A stretch of DNA of 64,000 nt from Parvibaculaceae bacterium PLY_AMNH_Bact1 (lineage in GTDB: Bacteria; Pseudomonadota; Alphaproteobacteria; Parvibaculales; Parvibaculaceae): contig CP126168.1 of the NCBI GenBank assembly GCA_032881465.1, positions 2,356,001 through 2,420,000 of the forward strand. Reading direction: 5' to 3'. The position numbers were made by a program, and so were the translations under genes. Each line of letters begins with the position of its first letter. Positions within the stretch are counted from its first letter, which is position 1. Below are positions 21,822-32,946 of this stretch, one piece after another. The notes beneath the pieces are model-generated. The model worked only from the letters and a program-made list of their open reading frames with translations, was not told the DNA's origin and made no database searches.

Positions 21822-22883
21822 TCAATCTGCGGAGACCATCATCCTTGGGACGTCCGCCATCACATCAACCGTCCCGTCACATGTGACATATTCCCAGGAA
21901 TCAGGGTTGGCAAAAAGCGCGTGCAGCACCTGATTATTGAAGGCATGCCCTGCCCGACTCGCATTGTAGCACCCTAGAATAGGTGCCCCGGCCAACGCCA
22001 GATCACCGACTGCATCAAGGGCTTTGTGACGAACAAATTCATCAGGAGACCGAAGCCCACCATCATTCAACACTTCTTCACCGTCTAGGACCACGGCGTT
22101 CTCGAGGGTCGCACCCTTCGCAAGCCCCAAAGACCGAAGCAATTCGACATCTTTCAAAAAGCCAAAGGTGCGCGACCGGGACAATTCCCGCCGGAAGCTG
22201 TCAGGAGAAATGGTCAGAGCCAGGTCCTGCTTCCCAATAACCTGATTGTCAAAATCAATACTAAGCTCAATTCGCAAGCCATCATTGCAAGGATGTAAGG
22301 TTCCGCGACGCAGACCGTCCTCTAAAGCGATCGGCTCCAAAACACGGATAAACTGGCGTGGTGCACCAAGAGTCTTCTGCCCCGCCTGGTCAAGCAATGC
22401 GATAAAAGCGTCTGAACTACCATCCATAACAGGCACTTCTTCGGCATCTACCTCAATCAACAGATTGTCGATCTGAAGAGCCGAAACAGCGGCCATCAGA
22501 TGCTCAATTGTTGCGACTTTCGTTCCAGCGGCATTGCCGATTGTTGTGCACATCGTGGCGTCTGTAACGAAGTCATAACGCGCCGGTATGTCTGTGATCG
22601 CCCGGTCAGTTGTTTCAAGGTCTGTCCGGCGAAATACGATGCCCGTGTCTGCATCCGCGGGCGTCAACACAAGACGCACAAGCGTACCCTTATGGAGCCC
22701 GATGCCGTCCATCGTAATCGATTTAGCAATGGTCGTTTGCCGCAACGCATCGGTTCCAACAGCAGGACTGTCGCTGGAATGCGCCAATCGCAACTTGTTG
22801 AAGGTAGATCCACCTCCGGTATTCACCGGTTCCGCAAACGTGTCGTGGTCAGTATTCCGCACTGTCCGTTCCCCATAAACCAC
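21822..22883 (-). CDS. lpxC: UDP-3-O-acyl-N-acetylglucosamine deacetylase LpxC
   Basis: A 353-residue zinc enzyme of lipid A synthesis, catalysing the committed deacetylation step. Zinc ligands are His128 (IEHLMAA), His286 and Asp290 (FVRHKALDAVGD). The general base/acid partners are the Glu next to His128 and His313 (RAGHAFNNQ). The numbering runs about 48 residues ahead of E. coli LpxC, because the frame opens at a GTG at 22883 and adds a polar N-terminal extension before RQTTIAKSITMDGIGLHKG. The extension may be real or the true start may be an internal GTG or TTG. It lies after ftsZ and its terminator, so a promoter in the 271-base gap upstream is likely. Confidence 0.95.
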   Translation of the reverse strand: MVYGERTVRNTDHDTFAEPVNTGGGSTFNKLRLAHSSDSPAVGTDALRQTTIAKSITMDGIGLHKGTLVRLVLTPADADTGIVFRRTDLETTDRAITDIPARYDFVTDATMCTTIGNAAGTKVATIEHLMAAVSALQIDNLLIEVDAEEVPVMDGSSDAFIALLDQAGQKTLGAPRQFIRVLEPIALEDGLRRGTLHPCNDGLRIELSIDFDNQVIGKQDLALTISPDSFRRELSRSRTFGFLKDVELLRSLGLAKGATLENAVVLDGEEVLNDGGLRSPDEFVRHKALDAVGDLALAGAPILGCYNASRAGHAFNNQVLHALFANPDSWEYVTCDGTVDVMADVPRMMVSAD

Positions 22884-23084
22884 CCAAACAAACTGACGTT
22901 TCGGTGGAGCGCCCCAATTCTGCCGGGCTTCTATCTGGTGTCTGCACGCCTCTCCCCCAGAGACATGTCAAAGACCCGTCCATTAGGACTGATCTGACTA
23001 TTCTTCTAACAAAAGTCGCGAACCCTTCTCAAATAACTCTTTCTTACAGTTTGTTACGCATGGGAAAGACTTGTAAGCCATTGA

Positions 23085-23125
23085 AAATAAAAACAAAAAT
23101 AGGGCCGACAGATAGCGTCAGCCCT
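23085..23125 (-). terminator. Rho-independent terminator after ftsZ
   Basis: The arms at 23101-23109 and 23117-23125 pair over nine bases on the minus strand (one G-U pair) around a seven-base loop. On that strand they are followed by ATTTTTGTTTTTATTTTC. It starts 30 bases beyond the ftsZ stop and closes the dcw transcript. Confidence 0.82.
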
Positions 23126-23154
23126 CTTTTGTTTCAAGCTCGCAGGCGAAGTTT

Positions 23155-24828
23155 TTAGTTTGCCTGACGCCGCAAGAAGGTTGGGATCTCCAATTGATCC
23201 TCTTCGAACGACGATGCCACCATTCCGTCATCCGCTTTTGCCTGCGGGGCTGGTTGCTGCTGCTGAGCTTCAGGCGTCGGTTGAGGCTGAGGTTCAGGAG
23301 CGACCGCACGCTGAGGCGCTGGCTGATCTGGAGCAGATTGGACTGGCATTTGTTGAGCTGGTTGAACTGCCTCGCGCGGCACAACCGGTGCTTGGCGTGT
23401 CTCAGGTACAGTCTTAGACCGCCCCGTCAATCGCTCAAACAAAGAGGGACCTCGTGCCGGCGCAGCTTGCCTCGCAACTGGCTCCGGACGAGCACCGAGG
23501 AAAGAAGGAAGTTCGCTGGATCGCGCTTCCACCCGATTGAGACCTGCCGGAATAAAGGGTCGGTTCGGCTCAGCTTCTGCTGACAGACTTGCCTGAACAG
23601 GTTCTGGTTCTGCAACCGGCTCCTGTTTGGGGATGATAACTTCAGCCTCATATGCGGCTGGGTCAAAATCCGCCGGTAGAGGAGCTTCCAGCGCGAGTTC
23701 AGCTTCTGCCTGCGCAGGTGCTGGCGCTTGCACTTCAACCGGCTCTGCCTCAGCAACCACTTCTGCAACTTCAGCTTCAGCAGGTGTTTCTTCAGCTGAC
23801 ATGCGTCGTCCAGGACGCAGCATCGTGATTTTTTCCGTTTCCGGCACTGGTTGTTCAGCCTGCTCTACATCAATACCCGTTGCGACAACAGAAACCCGCA
23901 TACTGCCGTCGAGAGATGAGTCAAACGTGGACCCAACAATGATGTTCGCGTCTGGATCAACTTCAGAACGGATGCGGTTTGCCGCTTCATCAACTTCATA
24001 CAGAGTAAGATCCATACCGCCGGTGATGTTGATGAGAACGCCACGAGCACCCTTCATCGATACTTCATCAAGCAGTGGGTTGGAGATGGCAGCTTCTGCA
24101 GCCTCAACCGCGCGCTTCTCACCTTCCGCTTCGCCCGTCCCCATCATGGCTTTACCCATTTCGTTCATCACAGTGCGAACGTCGGCAAAGTCGAGATTGA
24201 TCAGGCCTGGCTTGACCATAAGATCGGTAATGCCAGCGACGCCGGAATGCAGAACCTCATCAGCCATAGAGAAGGCTTCTGCAAACGTCGTTCTTTCATT
24301 TGCGATCCGGAAGAGGTTCTGGTTAGGGATAATGATGAGCGTATCAACGAACTTGGAAAGCTCAGCGATGCCCTCATCTGCGAGACGTGCCCGCCGCGCA
24401 CCTTCAAACTGGAAGGGCTTGGTCACAACGCCGACTGTCAGAATGCCTTTTTCCCGTGCAGTACGCGCAATCACTGGCGCAGCACCTGTTCCGGTGCCGC
24501 CACCCATGCCGGCTGTGATGAAGACCATATGGCTGTCTTCAAGACTCTCGGAAAGCTCGCCAAGGGCTTCTTCCGCCGCCGCACAGCCAACCTCGGGGCG
24601 TGATCCCGCGCCGAGACCTTGGGTGATCGCCGCGCCAAGTTGAATGCGCCGCTCGGCCGAAGACATGGTGAGAGATTGCGCGTCCGTATTCGCCACAACA
24701 AACTCAACACCTTCGAGTCCGGAATCGATCATATTGTTGACCGCATTGCCGCCAGCGCCGCCGACGCCAAATACAGTAATACGCGGTTTCAGTTCAGTTG
24801 CCTGTGGAACCGTCAGATTGATGCTCAT
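23155..24828 (-). CDS. ftsZ: Cell division protein FtsZ
   Basis: A 557-residue tubulin-like GTPase that forms the division ring. The globular core (about 12-330) has the GTP-binding signature GGGTGTG (109-115) and the catalytic T7 region [15 protein letters not shown]. After the core comes a very long linker of about 210 residues rich in Glu, Ala, Pro and Gln. It ends in the conserved C-terminal peptide [14 protein letters not shown], which binds FtsA and other partners. The start has AGGAGG six bases upstream, a strong ribosome site that fits the high FtsZ level needed. A 201-base gap separates it from ftsA. The long linker matches alphaproteobacterial FtsZ. Confidence 0.98.
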   Translation of the reverse strand: MSINLTVPQATELKPRITVFGVGGAGGNAVNNMIDSGLEGVEFVVANTDAQSLTMSSAERRIQLGAAITQGLGAGSRPEVGCAAAEEALGELSESLEDSHMVFITAGMGGGTGTGAAPVIARTAREKGILTVGVVTKPFQFEGARRARLADEGIAELSKFVDTLIIIPNQNLFRIANERTTFAEAFSMADEVLHSGVAGITDLMVKPGLINLDFADVRTVMNEMGKAMMGTGEAEGEKRAVEAAEAAISNPLLDEVSMKGARGVLINITGGMDLTLYEVDEAANRIRSEVDPDANIIVGSTFDSSLDGSMRVSVVATGIDVEQAEQPVPETEKITMLRPGRRMSAEETPAEAEVAEVVAEAEPVEVQAPAPAQAEAELALEAPLPADFDPAAYEAEVIIPKQEPVAEPEPVQASLSAEAEPNRPFIPAGLNRVEARSSELPSFLGARPEPVARQAAPARGPSLFERLTGRSKTVPETRQAPVVPREAVQPAQQMPVQSAPDQPAPQRAVAPEPQPQPTPEAQQQQPAPQAKADDGMVASSFEEDQLEIPTFLRRQAN

Positions 24829-25029
24829 GTAAGCCTCCTAGGAGCAAATCGTGGGTCGTAATCGAGGTCGAAGAAACAGGCTTACTCCTGGCCCATTTCT
24901 GTTGGAGCGGAATGCTCCGATTGGCGCGCTGGTCAATTGCCGCATCTTCCAGCACACCGATGATCGACCTCGCCGTCAAAGTCGGCTTAGACAACACAGA
25001 ACCTTTATGCGTGCTGCCAAGCCCGATCA

Positions 25030-26334
25030 TCAAAAATTCTCCTTCAACCACCGCCCAATGCGCCGCCATTGGCCAGTGTTTTCAGGAACGTCCAAAGCTG
25101 GGTCCGAATTAATCGTGAGTGGAGCCAACTGAGAATAGGATGCAAGGCCCGCGGCGGCTGAGAAAGCCGGCCCGCCCGTTGCCTCTGCCAAGCCCATATA
25201 TCGGACAGGTTGTCCAACCCGGACTTTCTTATTGAGAATGCGCGCCGTGTGCTCGCGGGCACCGCTGAGCTGCGCGCCACCGCCAGTGAGGACCACCCGC
25301 TGCCCTGCCACACGATCAAAGCCGCTTTTAGCAAGTCGATCCCGTACAAGCTCCAGCGTCTCCTCGAGACGGGGCTGAATAATACCCGTCAAAATAGATC
25401 GCGGAATATGATTGGGTGATGAGTGATCTGTTTCACCTACCTGTGGCACGTCGATCAGTTCGCGCTCATCCGATGGGCTCGCAAGCGCAGATCCATAAAG
25501 AGTTTTCATCCGTTCAGCATGCGCAATAGGTGTCGAAAGGCCCCGCGCAATATCATTCGTAATATGCTGGCCGCCAACCGGCACCGCATCGCAATAGACC
25601 ATCTGACCTTCAAAGAAGACTGCCAACGAAGTTGTTCCGCCACCCATGTCGATCACAGTGACGCCGAGGTCCATCTCATCTTCAACAAGTGCTGCAAGGC
25701 CGCTCGCATAAGGCGCTGCAACCATGCCGGCGACGTTCAAGTGGCATCGCTGAATACAGAGCTCGAGATTGCGCACGGGTCCGTGTTGAACACTAACCAT
25801 ATGCAGCTCAACACCGGCCTTTTCACCAAACATGCCGCGGGGATCGCGAATACCCCGATTGTCATCAACCGAATAGTTGATCGGAATGGCATGCAAAACA
25901 TCCCGGCCTTCAGGCATGTACTTGCTTTGACCATATGCCACCAGACGCGTTAAGTCGTCATCCTGCACTTCACGAGAAGGGATCGGCGCTTGGACCGCAA
26001 TCGTCTGGCTCTTAGGTTCACCACAGGCAACGGTCACGAGAACGTCCCGCACCGTGGCGCCTGCCATACGCTCCGCCGCATCAACGGCAACGCGGATAGC
26101 CTCTTCGGCCGCATCCATATCAACAATTGCACCGCCACGCACCCCACGGGAGACCTGATGGCCGATCCCGATAATCCGCATCGGTGACAGGCCATTCGCG
26201 AGCTTGCCCGGTTCAATCTTCGCGATGAAGCAGGCAATCTTGTTTGACCCGACATCAAGCGCAGCAACGATCCCAGGCCGTCCGGCACTGATAGGCTTGC
26301 CCTGTAACCCTTTTGCTCCGAGCCCCATGTTCAT
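25030..26334 (-). CDS. ftsA: Cell division protein FtsA
   Basis: A 434-residue actin-like ATPase. The phosphate 1 loop is AALDVGSNKIACFIAKI, the phosphate 2 loop is VIDMGGGTTSLAVF, and the adenosine motif is VLTGGGAQLSG. The C-terminal amphipathic helix GQWRRIGRWLKENF anchors it to the membrane. FtsA tethers FtsZ filaments and recruits later divisome proteins. Its ATG overlaps the ftsQ stop by four bases, and about 200 non-coding bases follow before ftsZ, where an extra ftsZ promoter could sit; I did not find a convincing one by eye. Confidence 0.97.
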   Translation of the reverse strand: MNMGLGAKGLQGKPISAGRPGIVAALDVGSNKIACFIAKIEPGKLANGLSPMRIIGIGHQVSRGVRGGAIVDMDAAEEAIRVAVDAAERMAGATVRDVLVTVACGEPKSQTIAVQAPIPSREVQDDDLTRLVAYGQSKYMPEGRDVLHAIPINYSVDDNRGIRDPRGMFGEKAGVELHMVSVQHGPVRNLELCIQRCHLNVAGMVAAPYASGLAALVEDEMDLGVTVIDMGGGTTSLAVFFEGQMVYCDAVPVGGQHITNDIARGLSTPIAHAERMKTLYGSALASPSDERELIDVPQVGETDHSSPNHIPRSILTGIIQPRLEETLELVRDRLAKSGFDRVAGQRVVLTGGGAQLSGAREHTARILNKKVRVGQPVRYMGLAEATGGPAFSAAAGLASYSQLAPLTINSDPALDVPENTGQWRRIGRWLKENF

Positions 26335-27356
26335 GTGTCATCCCCTTGTGAGGGACGACCCCAGCCTTGGGTAACCGCGTCGCGTCTCGCCGCAGCATCG
26401 GGGCTTAAACGAACGGTAAACCGATCCGGCAGGCGCACATCAATCGCTTCAATGTCGCGCGCCAAAACCCGTTGGGCCTCATCTACCGCAACCAGTTCAG
26501 CGAGCGCATCGCTCACACCAACTTCGGGTAACAAAACATCAACACCATTTTCCAGGCGCAAATTCCAACGGCGATCGCCAACGCGCACATAGGCGCGCAC
26601 CCGGGCCTGAAGCTCTGGCCAGGCCGCAACAAGCTGTGTGAAGCCCTCCGCCTCACGCGCAGCGCCATGCCCAACAACTAAGGGCAGATGACCATATCCT
26701 TCAACACCATCTTCAGTGATGGGGCGTCCTTGCGCATCAATGACCGCTAGACGCCCGCCTCGCTGCCAGACAGCGAACGGACGGCGTTCCACAAGCTCGA
26801 CATGCACGCGGTCAGGCAAAATTCGCGTCACAGTGGCGTCCGCAATCCAGTCAAGGCGCAGCAGATTTTCGCGCGCACGCTCAAGATCAACTGCGAAAAT
26901 GATCTGCCCTTGTTCAACTTGAAGAGCGGTCAACACATCCGCTCTGGTCGTCCGCTCACGACCAGCAACCGTTACCTCATCAACGCCAAACCCAACCCAG
27001 GCAACTGATGCAGTAGCCTGATCCACGACATAAGTGCCCGCAGCGGCGATATGCCCACCAACGGCCAGGCCATAGAGCGCAGCAGCACCAACAAATCCCG
27101 CGCTGGCAACGCCCACAAGAGATTTAGGCAAACGTCCTTCGCGGATAGCTTCGATCGCCCGCGATAGCCGGCTCGGCGGCCGTTGTCCCCGTCGACCAAA
27201 GCTCTTCCCGGATTTGGCACGGCGACGTCCCGGCGCAACTGTACTGGTACGCCGCGTGGTCTTCGCACCGCGCCCCGAAGCAGATCCGGAACCGGACGCA
27301 GAACGGCGCGGCGCAGCTTTGCGCGCAGGCCTTTTCTGTTCCTTTACCGATCGCAT
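26331..27356 (-). CDS. ftsQ: Cell division protein FtsQ
   Basis: About 341 residues. A long, strongly basic cytoplasmic N-terminus of some 75 residues ([15 protein letters not shown] and similar) is followed by one membrane segment ([20 protein letters not shown]). A POTRA domain comes next ([21 protein letters not shown]), then the beta domain ending [17 protein letters not shown]. FtsQ bridges early and late divisome proteins with FtsL and FtsB. The frame opens at a TTG at 27377, but the ATG at 27356 has GGAGG six bases upstream. The gene overlaps the 3' end of ddl by about 13 bases. Confidence 0.95.
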   Translation of the reverse strand: MRSVKEQKRPARKAAPRRSASGSGSASGRGAKTTRRTSTVAPGRRRAKSGKSFGRRGQRPPSRLSRAIEAIREGRLPKSLVGVASAGFVGAAALYGLAVGGHIAAAGTYVVDQATASVAWVGFGVDEVTVAGRERTTRADVLTALQVEQGQIIFAVDLERARENLLRLDWIADATVTRILPDRVHVELVERRPFAVWQRGGRLAVIDAQGRPITEDGVEGYGHLPLVVGHGAAREAEGFTQLVAAWPELQARVRAYVRVGDRRWNLRLENGVDVLLPEVGVSDALAELVAVDEAQRVLARDIEAIDVRLPDRFTVRLSPDAAARRDAVTQGWGRPSQGDDT

Positions 27357-28261
27357 GACGCGTCCTCCACCATCCAACGGACAAGCGCGCCATATGACAT
27401 TCCTTCATACGCCGCGAGTTCGGGAACCAACGACGTCGGCGTCATGCCGGGCTGCGTATTGACCTCTAACAGAACGAGCTCCCCTTTCTTTTCATCGAAA
27501 CGGAAATCCGACCTGGTTACCCCCCGGCAACCAAGCGAATCATGTGCCGCATGTGTCACGTCCTGAACACGTTTATTTATATCCGAACTGATTCGGGCAG
27601 GCACTACGTGAACCGAGCCACCACTCGAATATTTTGCGTCATAGTCGTAGAAAGCTGTGTTTGCTGTGATCTCTGTGACATTTAAGACTCGGTTTCCAAT
27701 CACCGCACAGGTGAGTTCCATGCCTGGAATGTAGCGCTCCGCCATCACCACATCACCGAGGTCCCATTTCGGCGAGGAGAGTTCTGCCGGCGGTCGGTTT
27801 TCCCCTTCCCGAACGATGAAAACCCCCACACTTGAACCCTGGTTATGGGGCTTGATCACATAAGGCGTGTCCATGACATGACCACGAGCCGCTTCTTCCC
27901 GTGTCACAAGCTTGCTCTCAGCGACAGGAAGCCCTGCTGCCCGAAACACATGCTTCGATTGCTCTTTATCCATGGCAACAGCCGACGCACGAACGCCGGA
28001 ATGGGTATAGGGAATGCCAAGCACTTCCAGAAGGCCCTGAACGCAGCCGTCCTCACCCCACCGGCCATGCAGTGCGTTGAAAACAGCATCAGGCTTTACT
28101 GTGAGCAATTGCTCAGCCAGATCCCGCCCAGCGTCAATCTCTGTGACCTCAAACCCTTCACCGCGCAGGGCTTCAGCACAATCACGACCGGACACCAGGC
28201 TCACTTCACGCTCAGGCGACCAGCCGCCCTTGATAACGGCAATATGTTTGTAGTCGCTCAT
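27344..28261 (-). CDS. ddl: D-alanine--D-alanine ligase
   Basis: About 305 residues of ATP-grasp ligase that joins two D-Ala for the peptidoglycan stem. Visible blocks are [20 protein letters not shown] at the start, [12 protein letters not shown], the ATP lid [14 protein letters not shown], and the metal/substrate end [14 protein letters not shown]. The ATG at 28261 overlaps the murB stop as ATGA; the frame runs on to 28306 inside murB and that start is rejected. Its 3' end overlaps ftsQ. The location inside dcw and the length fit DdlB-type enzymes. Confidence 0.96.
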   Translation of the reverse strand: MSDYKHIAVIKGGWSPEREVSLVSGRDCAEALRGEGFEVTEIDAGRDLAEQLLTVKPDAVFNALHGRWGEDGCVQGLLEVLGIPYTHSGVRASAVAMDKEQSKHVFRAAGLPVAESKLVTREEAARGHVMDTPYVIKPHNQGSSVGVFIVREGENRPPAELSSPKWDLGDVVMAERYIPGMELTCAVIGNRVLNVTEITANTAFYDYDAKYSSGGSVHVVPARISSDINKRVQDVTHAAHDSLGCRGVTRSDFRFDEKKGELVLLEVNTQPGMTPTSLVPELAAYEGMSYGALVRWMVEDASCDR

Positions 28262-29187
28262 GAAGAGGCCTCGTCTCGTGTCATGCCAATACGCCGGATT
28301 TCCCAATCAAGTGTGACACCACTTGTTTCCTTGACCCGCGCACGAACCTCCTCGCCAAGCTCTTCAATATCCCTGGCGGTTGCATCGCCGGTATTGATGA
28401 GAAAGTTGCAATGCTTCTCGCTCACCTGGGCGCCACCGCGCGTAAGGCCGCGACATCCAGCTGCATCGATCAGCTGCCAGCTCTTGTGTCCCGCAGGGTT
28501 TTTAAAAGTCGAGCCACCCGTACGCGTTCGGATCGGCTGACTTGTCTCGCGACGCTCCGTGATTTCGTTCATCCGGCGCTCAATCTCAGACTTGTCGCCA
28601 GCAGCGCCTTGGAAGAGCGCGCTGGTGAAATAGACATCTGCGGGGGCACTTGAGTGGCGATAGCTGTAGCCCATATCAGCAACCGAATAGGTAACCCGCT
28701 CGCCTGCGCGCGTCACACCCTTTGCTTCAATGAGCACATCCATTGTTTCTTTTTCATAAGCACCCCCATTCATCCTGAGCGCTCCGCCGATGGAGCCTGG
28801 AATACCGCGAAAGAATTCCAAACCGGCAATCCCAGCCTCCATAGCCGTCCGCGCGACCGCCATATCAAGCGCCGCAGTTCCTGCACGCACCTGATGGTTC
28901 TCCAGAATTTCGATACCCATGAACGGCTTACCCATCCGGATCACGACGCCTGCAATACCACCGTCACGGACAAGAAGGTTGGACCCCACACCGACAACCG
29001 TGATGGGAACCTCATGAGGACAGGCTTTAAGAAAAACGGCGAGGTCATCCGCATCAGCTGGCCGAAACAAAACCTCCGCAGGGCCGCCCACGCGGAACCA
29101 GGTAAGCGGCGCCATGGGCGCATCCGGGATCAGCTCACCGCGCACCTCCGGCAATCCATCAATGAGATGATCGGCGACCATGCTCAT
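28258..29187 (-). CDS. murB: UDP-N-acetylenolpyruvoylglucosamine reductase MurB
   Basis: A 309-residue FAD enzyme that reduces enolpyruvyl-UDP-GlcNAc to UDP-MurNAc with NADPH. The FAD-binding region shows [30 protein letters not shown] and [18 protein letters not shown]. The C-terminal part carries [22 protein letters not shown] with the catalytic serine loop. The absence of the extra loop of the E. coli enzyme fits type II MurB. Its ATG overlaps the murC stop and its stop overlaps the ddl start, each by four bases. Confidence 0.96.
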   Translation of the reverse strand: MSMVADHLIDGLPEVRGELIPDAPMAPLTWFRVGGPAEVLFRPADADDLAVFLKACPHEVPITVVGVGSNLLVRDGGIAGVVIRMGKPFMGIEILENHQVRAGTAALDMAVARTAMEAGIAGLEFFRGIPGSIGGALRMNGGAYEKETMDVLIEAKGVTRAGERVTYSVADMGYSYRHSSAPADVYFTSALFQGAAGDKSEIERRMNEITERRETSQPIRTRTGGSTFKNPAGHKSWQLIDAAGCRGLTRGGAQVSEKHCNFLINTGDATARDIEELGEEVRARVKETSGVTLDWEIRRIGMTRDEASS

Positions 29188-30599
29188 GCGCCCCCACTCA
29201 GTTTCTCAAGATCCAGCGGCAACGCATTCGCCCATTGGGTGATGTTTCCAGCGCCCAGACACACAACCATATCGCCAGGTTGAGCCAGCTCCGCAATCAC
29301 ACCGGGAAGCGCCTCGGCATTCTCCAACGCGAGGGCATGCTTGTGGCCACGCTCCTGTAGCCCCTGCACCATCGTGTCACGATTAATACCGTCGATAGGC
29401 TTTTCGCCGGCCTCAAAGACCGGCGATACGATAACCGTGTCAGCATCATTAAAGCAGGAGCAGAACTCATCAAACAGATCCCGCAGACGCGTATAGCGGT
29501 GTGGCTGCACCACTGCAATGATCCGGCCATCGCTTGCTGAGCGCGCGGCCTGCAACACAGCTGAAATCTCAACAGGATGATGGCCATAATCGTCATAGAT
29601 TTCCACACCGTTCCAGGAACCCGCGTGCGAGAAACGACGCTTCACACCACCAAAGCCTGCAAGACCTTTTACGATCGCATCAGCAGGCAGGCCCATCCTG
29701 TGCGCGACCGCGACCGCCGCCAGTGCATTGAGCATATTGTGATGCCCAGGCATGGCGAGACGCAATCCATCAATACTCGTTGTTTCTCCCGATTTCCGAT
29801 CCGTGAGCGTCACATCAAAAACTGTAACCGCGCCATCCATCCGAATATTGGCCGCACGAACATCCGCCTGCGGGCTCGTACCATAGGTCACGAGCGTTCG
29901 GTCACTGACCCGACCCATCAGGGCCTGTACTTCGGGGTGATCAATACAGAGAACCGCAAGCCCATAGAACGGGACATTCTCGATGAACCGGACGAATGCA
30001 TCACGAACGCCATCGAAGCTGCCATAGTGATCCAGATGTTCCGGATCAATATTGGTGACGACAGCAATGGTTGACGGCAGTTTGGTGAAAGTCCCATCAC
30101 TCTCATCTGCTTCGACGACCATCCATTCGCCATCACCAAGACGCGCGTTCGTGCCATAGGCATTGATGATCCCGCCATTGATTACTGTCGGATCAATATC
30201 GCCGGCATCCAGAAGAGCTGCAACCAGCGAGGTCGTCGTTGTCTTCCCGTGGGTCCCGCCAATGGCCACGCAGGACTTAAGACGCATCAGTTCTGCCAGC
30301 ATCTCGGCACGGCGCACAACCGGCAACATACGCGCACGCGCCTCTACAAGTTCTGGGTTGTCGGCCTTAATTGCAGATGACACGACCAACACCTGAGCAT
30401 CGCCCAGATTGTCAGCAACCTGCCCCACCATAACCTTAATACCAAGAGCACGAAGCCGCTTCACATTTGCACTCTCAGCCGCATCTGACCCTTGCACGGA
30501 ATAGCCGAGATTGTGCATCACTTCCGCAATGCCGCTCATGCCGATGCCACCAATACCGACAAAGTGGATCACGCCCATATCTAGCGGTGCGGGTCTCAT
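29184..30599 (-). CDS. murC: UDP-N-acetylmuramate--L-alanine ligase MurC
   Basis: A 471-residue Mur ligase that adds L-Ala to UDP-MurNAc. The N-terminal Rossmann region opens [18 protein letters not shown], a MurC signature. The ATP loop GTHGKTTTT lies at 115-123, the central domain has [15 protein letters not shown], and the C-terminal domain has [11 protein letters not shown], typical of MurC. It overlaps murG upstream and murB downstream by four bases each, so its translation is coupled to both. Confidence 0.97.
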   Translation of the reverse strand: MRPAPLDMGVIHFVGIGGIGMSGIAEVMHNLGYSVQGSDAAESANVKRLRALGIKVMVGQVADNLGDAQVLVVSSAIKADNPELVEARARMLPVVRRAEMLAELMRLKSCVAIGGTHGKTTTTSLVAALLDAGDIDPTVINGGIINAYGTNARLGDGEWMVVEADESDGTFTKLPSTIAVVTNIDPEHLDHYGSFDGVRDAFVRFIENVPFYGLAVLCIDHPEVQALMGRVSDRTLVTYGTSPQADVRAANIRMDGAVTVFDVTLTDRKSGETTSIDGLRLAMPGHHNMLNALAAVAVAHRMGLPADAIVKGLAGFGGVKRRFSHAGSWNGVEIYDDYGHHPVEISAVLQAARSASDGRIIAVVQPHRYTRLRDLFDEFCSCFNDADTVIVSPVFEAGEKPIDGINRDTMVQGLQERGHKHALALENAEALPGVIAELAQPGDMVVCLGAGNITQWANALPLDLEKLSGGA

Positions 30600-31804
30600 T
30601 GACTTTTCTCCTGGGGTTCGTTTGTTCCCCCAGACCCCTGCTCAGGGGCCGAAAGACTGTGTGGGTTTTCAGGGGACGGCAGGCTGCCTGTTCGCTTACG
30701 AGCAACCTGCTCAACAAGGTCTGCAAGCGACTGAACGGCGCGGGGCTTGCCCTCTGCTTTTGCAGCAGCAGCCATATCCGACAATCTCCTTGTGTCGGAA
30801 AGTAAAAGAGACAGCGTCTCCGCGAGCAGGTCTGGGGTGAAACCATCCTGCTCGATCATGATCGAAGCGCCTGCGTTTGACAGGATCTCCGCATTGGCCT
30901 TCTGATCTTGATCAAGGGAGTGCGGAAGGGGCACGAGAATAGAGGGACGACCAATCACCGCAAGCTCACTGACTGTCGAGGCACCGGCACGCCCGATAAC
31001 CAGGTGGGACCCCGCAATCACTTTTGGCATATCATCGAAAAATGCGGAAAGCTTCGCTGAGATCTCCGCGTTCGCATAAGCCTCCCCTACGCGACCCAGA
31101 TCTTCCTCACGACATTGCTGCGTCACGCCAAGGCGCGCGCGCACCTCACCGGGCAGCTTTGCTAGAGCACCAGGCACAATATCACTCATGACCCGAGCAC
31201 CCTGGCTACCGCCAAAAACCAACAACCGAATAGGACCGCTGCCAATTCCTTCAAACGGGACATCTGCCTGATCCAGCACTGCATCACGAACCGGGTTGCC
31301 CGTCACATGCAGTTTCGGCAAGGCACGAGGTTTCAAATATTTGGGCGCCGGGAAAGTTGACGCGATCGCATGAACAAACGGCGCAACAGCTTTGTTGACA
31401 CGGCCCAAAACCGCATTCTGCTCATGAACAATCGTGGGGATGCGGCGAAGGATTGCCGCCAGCATAGGTGGCATGGTGGGATAGCCCCCAAAGCCCACAA
31501 CCACCGACGGTTTGGCTCGCCCCATCACCGCCAATGATTGGCTGGTGCCGTTCACAATTTTGGCTGCTGCCGAAAACAAACCTGCGAGCCCTGGCCCAGA
31601 AAATGTCGCAGAGGGAACAGAGAAGATATCCGCCCCAGGAAACAGTCTATCGAAATGTTGCACACGGTCATCCGTAATCAGCACGATTGAGTGGCCGCGC
31701 CGTTTGAGTTCCTGCGCCAACGCCTGTCCAGGGAACAAATGCCCACCTGTCCCGCCTGCAGCGATCATGACCGGGCCAGCCAGAACTGTAGAGACACCGC
31801 TCAT
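30596..31804 (-). CDS. murG: UDP-GlcNAc--undecaprenyl-PP-MurNAc-pentapeptide transferase MurG
   Basis: About 402 residues of GT-B glycosyltransferase that turns lipid I into lipid II at the inner face of the membrane. It shows [13 protein letters not shown] (the first G-loop), [31 protein letters not shown] and [14 protein letters not shown], all diagnostic. The C-terminus carries an extra Ser/Pro/Glu-rich tail of about 35 residues ([18 protein letters not shown]) beyond the fold, which looks disordered. The ATG at 31804 overlaps the ftsW stop as ATGA and is preferred over the upstream TTG/GTG possibilities. Confidence 0.96.
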   Translation of the reverse strand: MSGVSTVLAGPVMIAAGGTGGHLFPGQALAQELKRRGHSIVLITDDRVQHFDRLFPGADIFSVPSATFSGPGLAGLFSAAAKIVNGTSQSLAVMGRAKPSVVVGFGGYPTMPPMLAAILRRIPTIVHEQNAVLGRVNKAVAPFVHAIASTFPAPKYLKPRALPKLHVTGNPVRDAVLDQADVPFEGIGSGPIRLLVFGGSQGARVMSDIVPGALAKLPGEVRARLGVTQQCREEDLGRVGEAYANAEISAKLSAFFDDMPKVIAGSHLVIGRAGASTVSELAVIGRPSILVPLPHSLDQDQKANAEILSNAGASIMIEQDGFTPDLLAETLSLLLSDTRRLSDMAAAAKAEGKPRAVQSLADLVEQVARKRTGSLPSPENPHSLSAPEQGSGGTNEPQEKSQ

Positions 31805-32946
31805 GCGTAAGCCCTCCATTCAGCTGGTTGGGCCCCGGCATGCACCCGTCGGCGCGTCAGCGAGAGCAACATCCCCGTCGCAACTGCGAGAGCCAGAAGT
31901 GACGAACCGCCGTAGGAGATAAAGGGAAGTGTCATGCCCTTGGCAGGCATAAGGTTCAAATTCACAGCCAAATTGATCAGCGCCTGAGCCCCGATCAGCA
32001 AGGTAAGGCCTGAAACGGCCAGCTGAACAAAGAGGTCGGTCTCATCAAGCGCGCGAAGGAGCGTGCGCAGGACAATGAAGCTGAAGAGTCCGATAATCAG
32101 GACACCGGCGAGCACACCAAACTCCTCCGCAGCAACCGCGAAGATAAAGTCCGTATGGGCATCCGGCAGGATGAGCTTTACAGCCCCCTCACCCGGACCC
32201 CGTCCAAAAAAACCACCTGCCTGAACCGCGTCCATTGCGCGGTCGATCTGGTAGGTGTCACCTGATGCCGGATCCATAAAACGATCCACACGACTGGCAA
32301 CATGAGGCACCAGTCGATAGGCCGCGACAGCGCCACCCACTCCAACGGCACCCAGACCTATTATCCAAAACCAGGAAATCCCGACCATAAAGAGGAGGCC
32401 ACCAAACACCAATGTGACTAGCGTTGCTTGCCCGAAATCCGGTTGCAGAATGAGAAGTCCAATAAAGAGAGCATAAAGTACAAAGGCCAAACTCATACCG
32501 GGCATAGCTTTGGTTCGCGCACCCTCCGCAAACATCCAGGCAACAAGAACAACAAAAGCTGGCTTCACAAATTCAGAGGGCTGGAGCGAAAACCGGCCGA
32601 GCGGCAACCAGCGGGTCGCGCCTTTGATTTCCGGCCCGATTAGAAGGGTCGCCACCATCAGCAACAGCCCACCAAAGAACATGACAACCGCTAGACGTCT
32701 CACTTGCCGGGTCGTGAAAAACGAGATGCCAAAAATCAGGATGAGAGCAGGAACCAGAAAGACCGCTTGACGGTAAACAAAGTGAAAGGAATTGAGCGAC
32801 AACCGGTTTGCTACGGCAGGACTTGCCGCCAGCGTCAGGATAACGCCAAGGGCAACAAGGGCGAGAATAGCGACGACAGTCCACCGATCAATGGTCCACC
32901 ACCACTCAGAGAGAGCTGATCGGTTAGCGCGGGAAAGACGGATCAT
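31801..32946 (-). CDS. ftsW: Peptidoglycan glycosyltransferase FtsW (SEDS family)
   Basis: A 381-residue polytopic protein with about ten membrane segments. It carries the SEDS family blocks GATRWLPLGRFSLQPSEFVKPAF, LQPDFGQATLVTLVFGG, GGFFGRGPGEGAVK with FIFAVAAEEFG, and MPAKGMTLPFISYGGSS. FtsW polymerises lipid II at the septum together with the FtsI transpeptidase encoded in the same cluster. Its ATG overlaps the murD stop, and its stop overlaps the murG start by four bases. Confidence 0.96.
   Translation of the reverse strand: MIRLSRANRSALSEWWWTIDRWTVVAILALVALGVILTLAASPAVANRLSLNSFHFVYRQAVFLVPALILIFGISFFTTRQVRRLAVVMFFGGLLLMVATLLIGPEIKGATRWLPLGRFSLQPSEFVKPAFVVLVAWMFAEGARTKAMPGMSLAFVLYALFIGLLILQPDFGQATLVTLVFGGLLFMVGISWFWIIGLGAVGVGGAVAAYRLVPHVASRVDRFMDPASGDTYQIDRAMDAVQAGGFFGRGPGEGAVKLILPDAHTDFIFAVAAEEFGVLAGVLIIGLFSFIVLRTLLRALDETDLFVQLAVSGLTLLIGAQALINLAVNLNLMPAKGMTLPFISYGGSSLLALAVATGMLLSLTRRRVHAGAQPAEWRAYA

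Noticed and set aside
23627-24643. A 338-codon open frame on the plus strand
   Set aside because: Antisense to ftsZ; Ser/Ala-rich composition mirrors the FtsZ codons.
24829-25029. Possible extra ftsZ promoter or small gene in the ftsA-ftsZ gap
   Set aside because: No hexamer pair with good spacing and no coding pattern could be supported by eye, only the AGGAGG ribosome site of ftsZ.
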